DNA of 64,000 nucleotides from Flagellimonas alvinocaridis (GTDB lineage: Bacteria; Bacteroidota; Bacteroidia; Flavobacteriales; Flavobacteriaceae). The position numbers and the translations under genes were made by a program. The notes under the pieces were generated by a model. The model was not told where the DNA came from. It saw only the letters and a list, made by a program, of their open reading frames with translations, and made no database searches. The DNA lies in the NCBI RefSeq assembly GCF_004916895.1, contig NZ_SNTZ01000004.1, positions 265,538 to 329,537 on the forward strand, written 5' to 3'. Position 1 is the first letter of the stretch; each line of letters begins with the position of its first letter. This document shows positions 63,401 through 64,000 of the stretch, in pieces.

Positions 63401-64000
63401 TCTATCGTCGATGCGGCATTGCCGCCACCGTCCACACTGACGGTAAAAATAAAGTTCGTCGTGGCGCCATCGCCCTCCGCCAATGTAACATCGGATATAC
63501 TGATGGGGTCCGGGGCAACGTCGTCACTGGTTATCGTGACCGTGTCGCTGGCCGGTGTACCGACCGTATAGCCCGCTCCCGCCGAAAGCGTCACAATCAC
63601 CGTCTCGGCAGCCTCAACATCAAGGTCATCGACAGGGGTAAGCGTTATCGTGGCGCTGCTCGCCAGGTTGGGGATGCTCACCGTGCCCGAGAGCGCAGCG
63701 TAGTCATCGCCCGAGGTGGCCGTACCGCCCACGGTATACCCCACTAGCAACGGGGAACCGCTGTTGTTGGCAACGTCCAGGCTAACGGTATAGGTCCCGG
63801 TGGTCGGGCCTGCCTCAGTCGCAGTATTGTCGGTCGCCAATATCGTCGCAACGGGGTCCGGGGCAACGTCATCGTTGGTGATCGTCCCAGCTCCCGTGCC
63901 GTCCGTCAACGTCGCGTTGACAGGGTTGCTCAGCACCACAGTGAAGCCCTCCGTGGGCTCGACCGTGGTGTCACCGTTCACGACAACCGTTATCGTGGTG
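60427..64000 (-). CDS. Giant Calx-beta adhesin with T9SS type B sorting domain (5' end beyond window)
   Basis: The frame is open to base 64000, so at least 1190 C-terminal residues are seen and the start lies outside. Order N to C: alternating Calx-beta domains of two kinds (about 63980-62500), two homologous Ig-like repeats each starting GYTVTI (about 62500-61880), a Cys-containing region with FCGDFEIDLNDYVTN and Ig-like SWFDVPTGGTALGTGG, a DUF11 domain (DIDLALTKEVDNDEPLLDDV) and the type B gliding-motility C-terminal domain NIFSPNNDGRNDRL...NSVFAMDGYDSSWDGTGKNG...GTYFYILDL...KGWIQIIR. It is likely secreted by the T9SS and displayed like SprB. The window start codon sometimes given at 63981 is only an internal GTG. 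Confidence 0.92.
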   Translation of the reverse strand, partial: TTITVVVNGDTTVEPTEGFTVVLSNPVNATLTDGTGAGTITNDDVAPDPVATILATDNTATEAGPTTGTYTVSLDVANNSGSPLLVGYTVGGTATSGDDYAALSGTVSIPNLASSATITLTPVDDLDVEAAETVIVTLSAGAGYTVGTPASDTVTITSDDVAPDPISISDVTLAEGDGATTNFIFTVSVDGGGNAASTIDFDYTTVDGTATTADGDYVLNAGSGQITAGTPSTTITVVVNGDTTVEPTEGFTVVLSNPVNATLTDGTGAGTITNDDSATLTITNESVPENVVGGNMVFTVTLDNAVAGGTQVAYAFTNLTATGSGIDYDNTGGNLLFAGNASETQDITVAINNETIIEGDETFRVTLGIPTNGVTVTGSPAIGTILNDDAAVATITATDNLATESPASTGTFQVNIGSVNNTGSPIPVNYTVTGTATPTADYAALSGTANVANGQQIATITVTPVDDAEIEEDETVIVTLAAGAGYSIGAPNSATVTVESEDDTPPDGYTVTINDDPINITNQGAISFTFSNAPTFLTTYDYTLSSSGDGGVATVTGGGALSFVDQTVSNIDVSGLPDGVITLSVVVSNLLGTEGPPTTDTATKYTAVPSGYTVTIDQSIINFDNQSAIGFTFANAEVGATYNYTFTSDGGGTPVTGSGPIDFITENVNNIDLSGLADGLVTLSVTLSNANGTGVAAEDTSDKDTTVCNAGGVAPIRDTSLPTVFCGDFEIDLNDYVTNIAPVGSELTWSTNPDPNDTEAHRNSSVVRSAAQYFGFFYDEVNACASPLVTITLTNFPIPIISDPTGDERCGEGTLTLTASSDSGVLSWFDVPTGGTALGTGGVFITPSISATTSFYVEATANGCTTERIEVVAVVTDAPSTGTPTDMVACNAVSEDGPNVIDLDDTLTGADPGTWALITDPSNGGVAIGAGNTVDFADQPIGDYVFEYTTTGNASTCDDGSVQVTITVEDCFANADIDLALTKEVDNDEPLLDDVITFTITLENTTMDRILDIVVTDLLDTGFEYLSHSASIGTYVPETGEWTIPDLASNVETATLEIDVRVTTPGTIQNTVVLTSSFPVDDEVVNNTATVSVNVNRDQCTDPGTLCNIFSPNNDGRNDRLILVGHQQFANNTLEVFDRYGNSVFAMDGYDSSWDGTGKNGDLPKGTYFYILDLQGDGTEVIKGWIQIIR
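63179..63304 (-). repeat. Calx-beta coding repeat, copy in window interior
   Basis: This 126-base stretch is identical to 63875-64000 except for one base (63295 G, 63991 T). It encodes part of the second Calx-beta type (VNGDTTVEPTEGF and VNATLTDGTGAG). The 696-base offset is exactly 232 codons, so the array unit is a pair of different Calx-beta domains. Confidence 0.92.
63875..64000 (-). repeat. Calx-beta coding repeat, copy at window edge
   Basis: This is the second copy of the 63179-63304 unit, cut by the window end. The near-identity at DNA level, including silent positions, implies recent duplication or conversion, and further copies probably lie beyond base 64000. Confidence 0.92.

Noticed and set aside
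62965..63747. Plus-strand frame of 260 codons opposite the adhesin repeats
   Set aside because: It is Arg/Gly/Ser-rich and periodic with the repeats; a shadow produced by G+C-rich antisense codons.
63979..63981. Start codon of the adhesin
   Set aside because: The GTG is inside a Calx-beta repeat whose other copy continues upstream in frame; the gene simply runs off the window.
1..64000. CRISPR arrays, insertion sequences, rRNA genes and plasmid or chromosome origins
   Set aside because: No regularly spaced direct repeats outside the adhesin, no transposase or integrase frame, no rRNA and no dnaA-box cluster were seen.

Overview
This window reads as chromosome of a marine-type member of the Flavobacteriaceae (Bacteroidetes), probably close to Muricauda/Allomuricauda, although the species cannot be fixed from the sequence alone. 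Support comes from a type B T9SS gliding-motility C-terminal domain beside a PorP/SprF gene, the Bacteroidetes-typical families DUF6089, DUF6090 and a STAS-like family, promoters of the form TTG-N20-TAnnTTTG, few Shine-Dalgarno sequences, and a FolK-deoxynucleoside kinase fusion. Most of the window is ordinary housekeeping sequence in short operons. There is no prophage, insertion sequence or CRISPR array.

Layout: 1-8259 holds etfB (end) and etfA, a bifunctional nuclease, a nucleoside transporter, an S23-type four-helix protein, thyA, a membrane EEP-family phosphoesterase, two DUF1801 genes and a sulfatase. 8338-12466 is a loose accessory stretch of lipoproteins, small unknown genes, an HNH-like zinc protein and the tail of a decayed XRE regulator. 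12592-15975 carries DUF4242, DinB, egtB, egtD and DUF427 genes, so the cell probably makes ergothioneine or a related thiol-histidine. 16003-18470 has an E-set protein, a class V aminotransferase-like gene, a 2TM protein and folA. 18474-26561 (minus) is the envelope operon CBS-nadK-DUF6089-uppS-bamA-ompH-ompH-murI. 26647-33763 (plus) holds pdxJ, an esterase, an SGNH lipoprotein, a small membrane protein, tig, clpP and clpX. 33768-49434 is mixed: GH3-like, DUF2797, YfcC-like carrier, DUF6090, a large AsmA protein, yhhQ, sppA, folK-dNK, an rRNA/tRNA methylase and mutS, followed by tRNA-Gly and tRNA-Leu.

The most interesting locus is 49844-55572 (minus). An 1184-residue sensor-regulator (five PAS domains, GAF, sigma-54 AAA+ domain, Fis-type helix) lies upstream of a five-gene operon of two STAS-like proteins, a stand-alone receiver, a two-helix membrane protein and a cupin-like protein. 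The 195-base gap between them contains two near-identical palindromes 41 bp apart and, about 90 bp further on, a near-consensus sigma-54 -24/-12 element placed to start transcription just before the operon. This looks like a self-contained, possibly undescribed sigma-54 signalling module.

The right end (57469-64000, minus) is a T9SS module: a giant Calx-beta adhesin with a type B sorting domain (cut by the window edge), its PorP/SprF partner and an OmpA/PD40/TPR outer-membrane protein. The adhesin repeat array changes sharply in base composition and contains near-identical 232-codon-spaced repeats.
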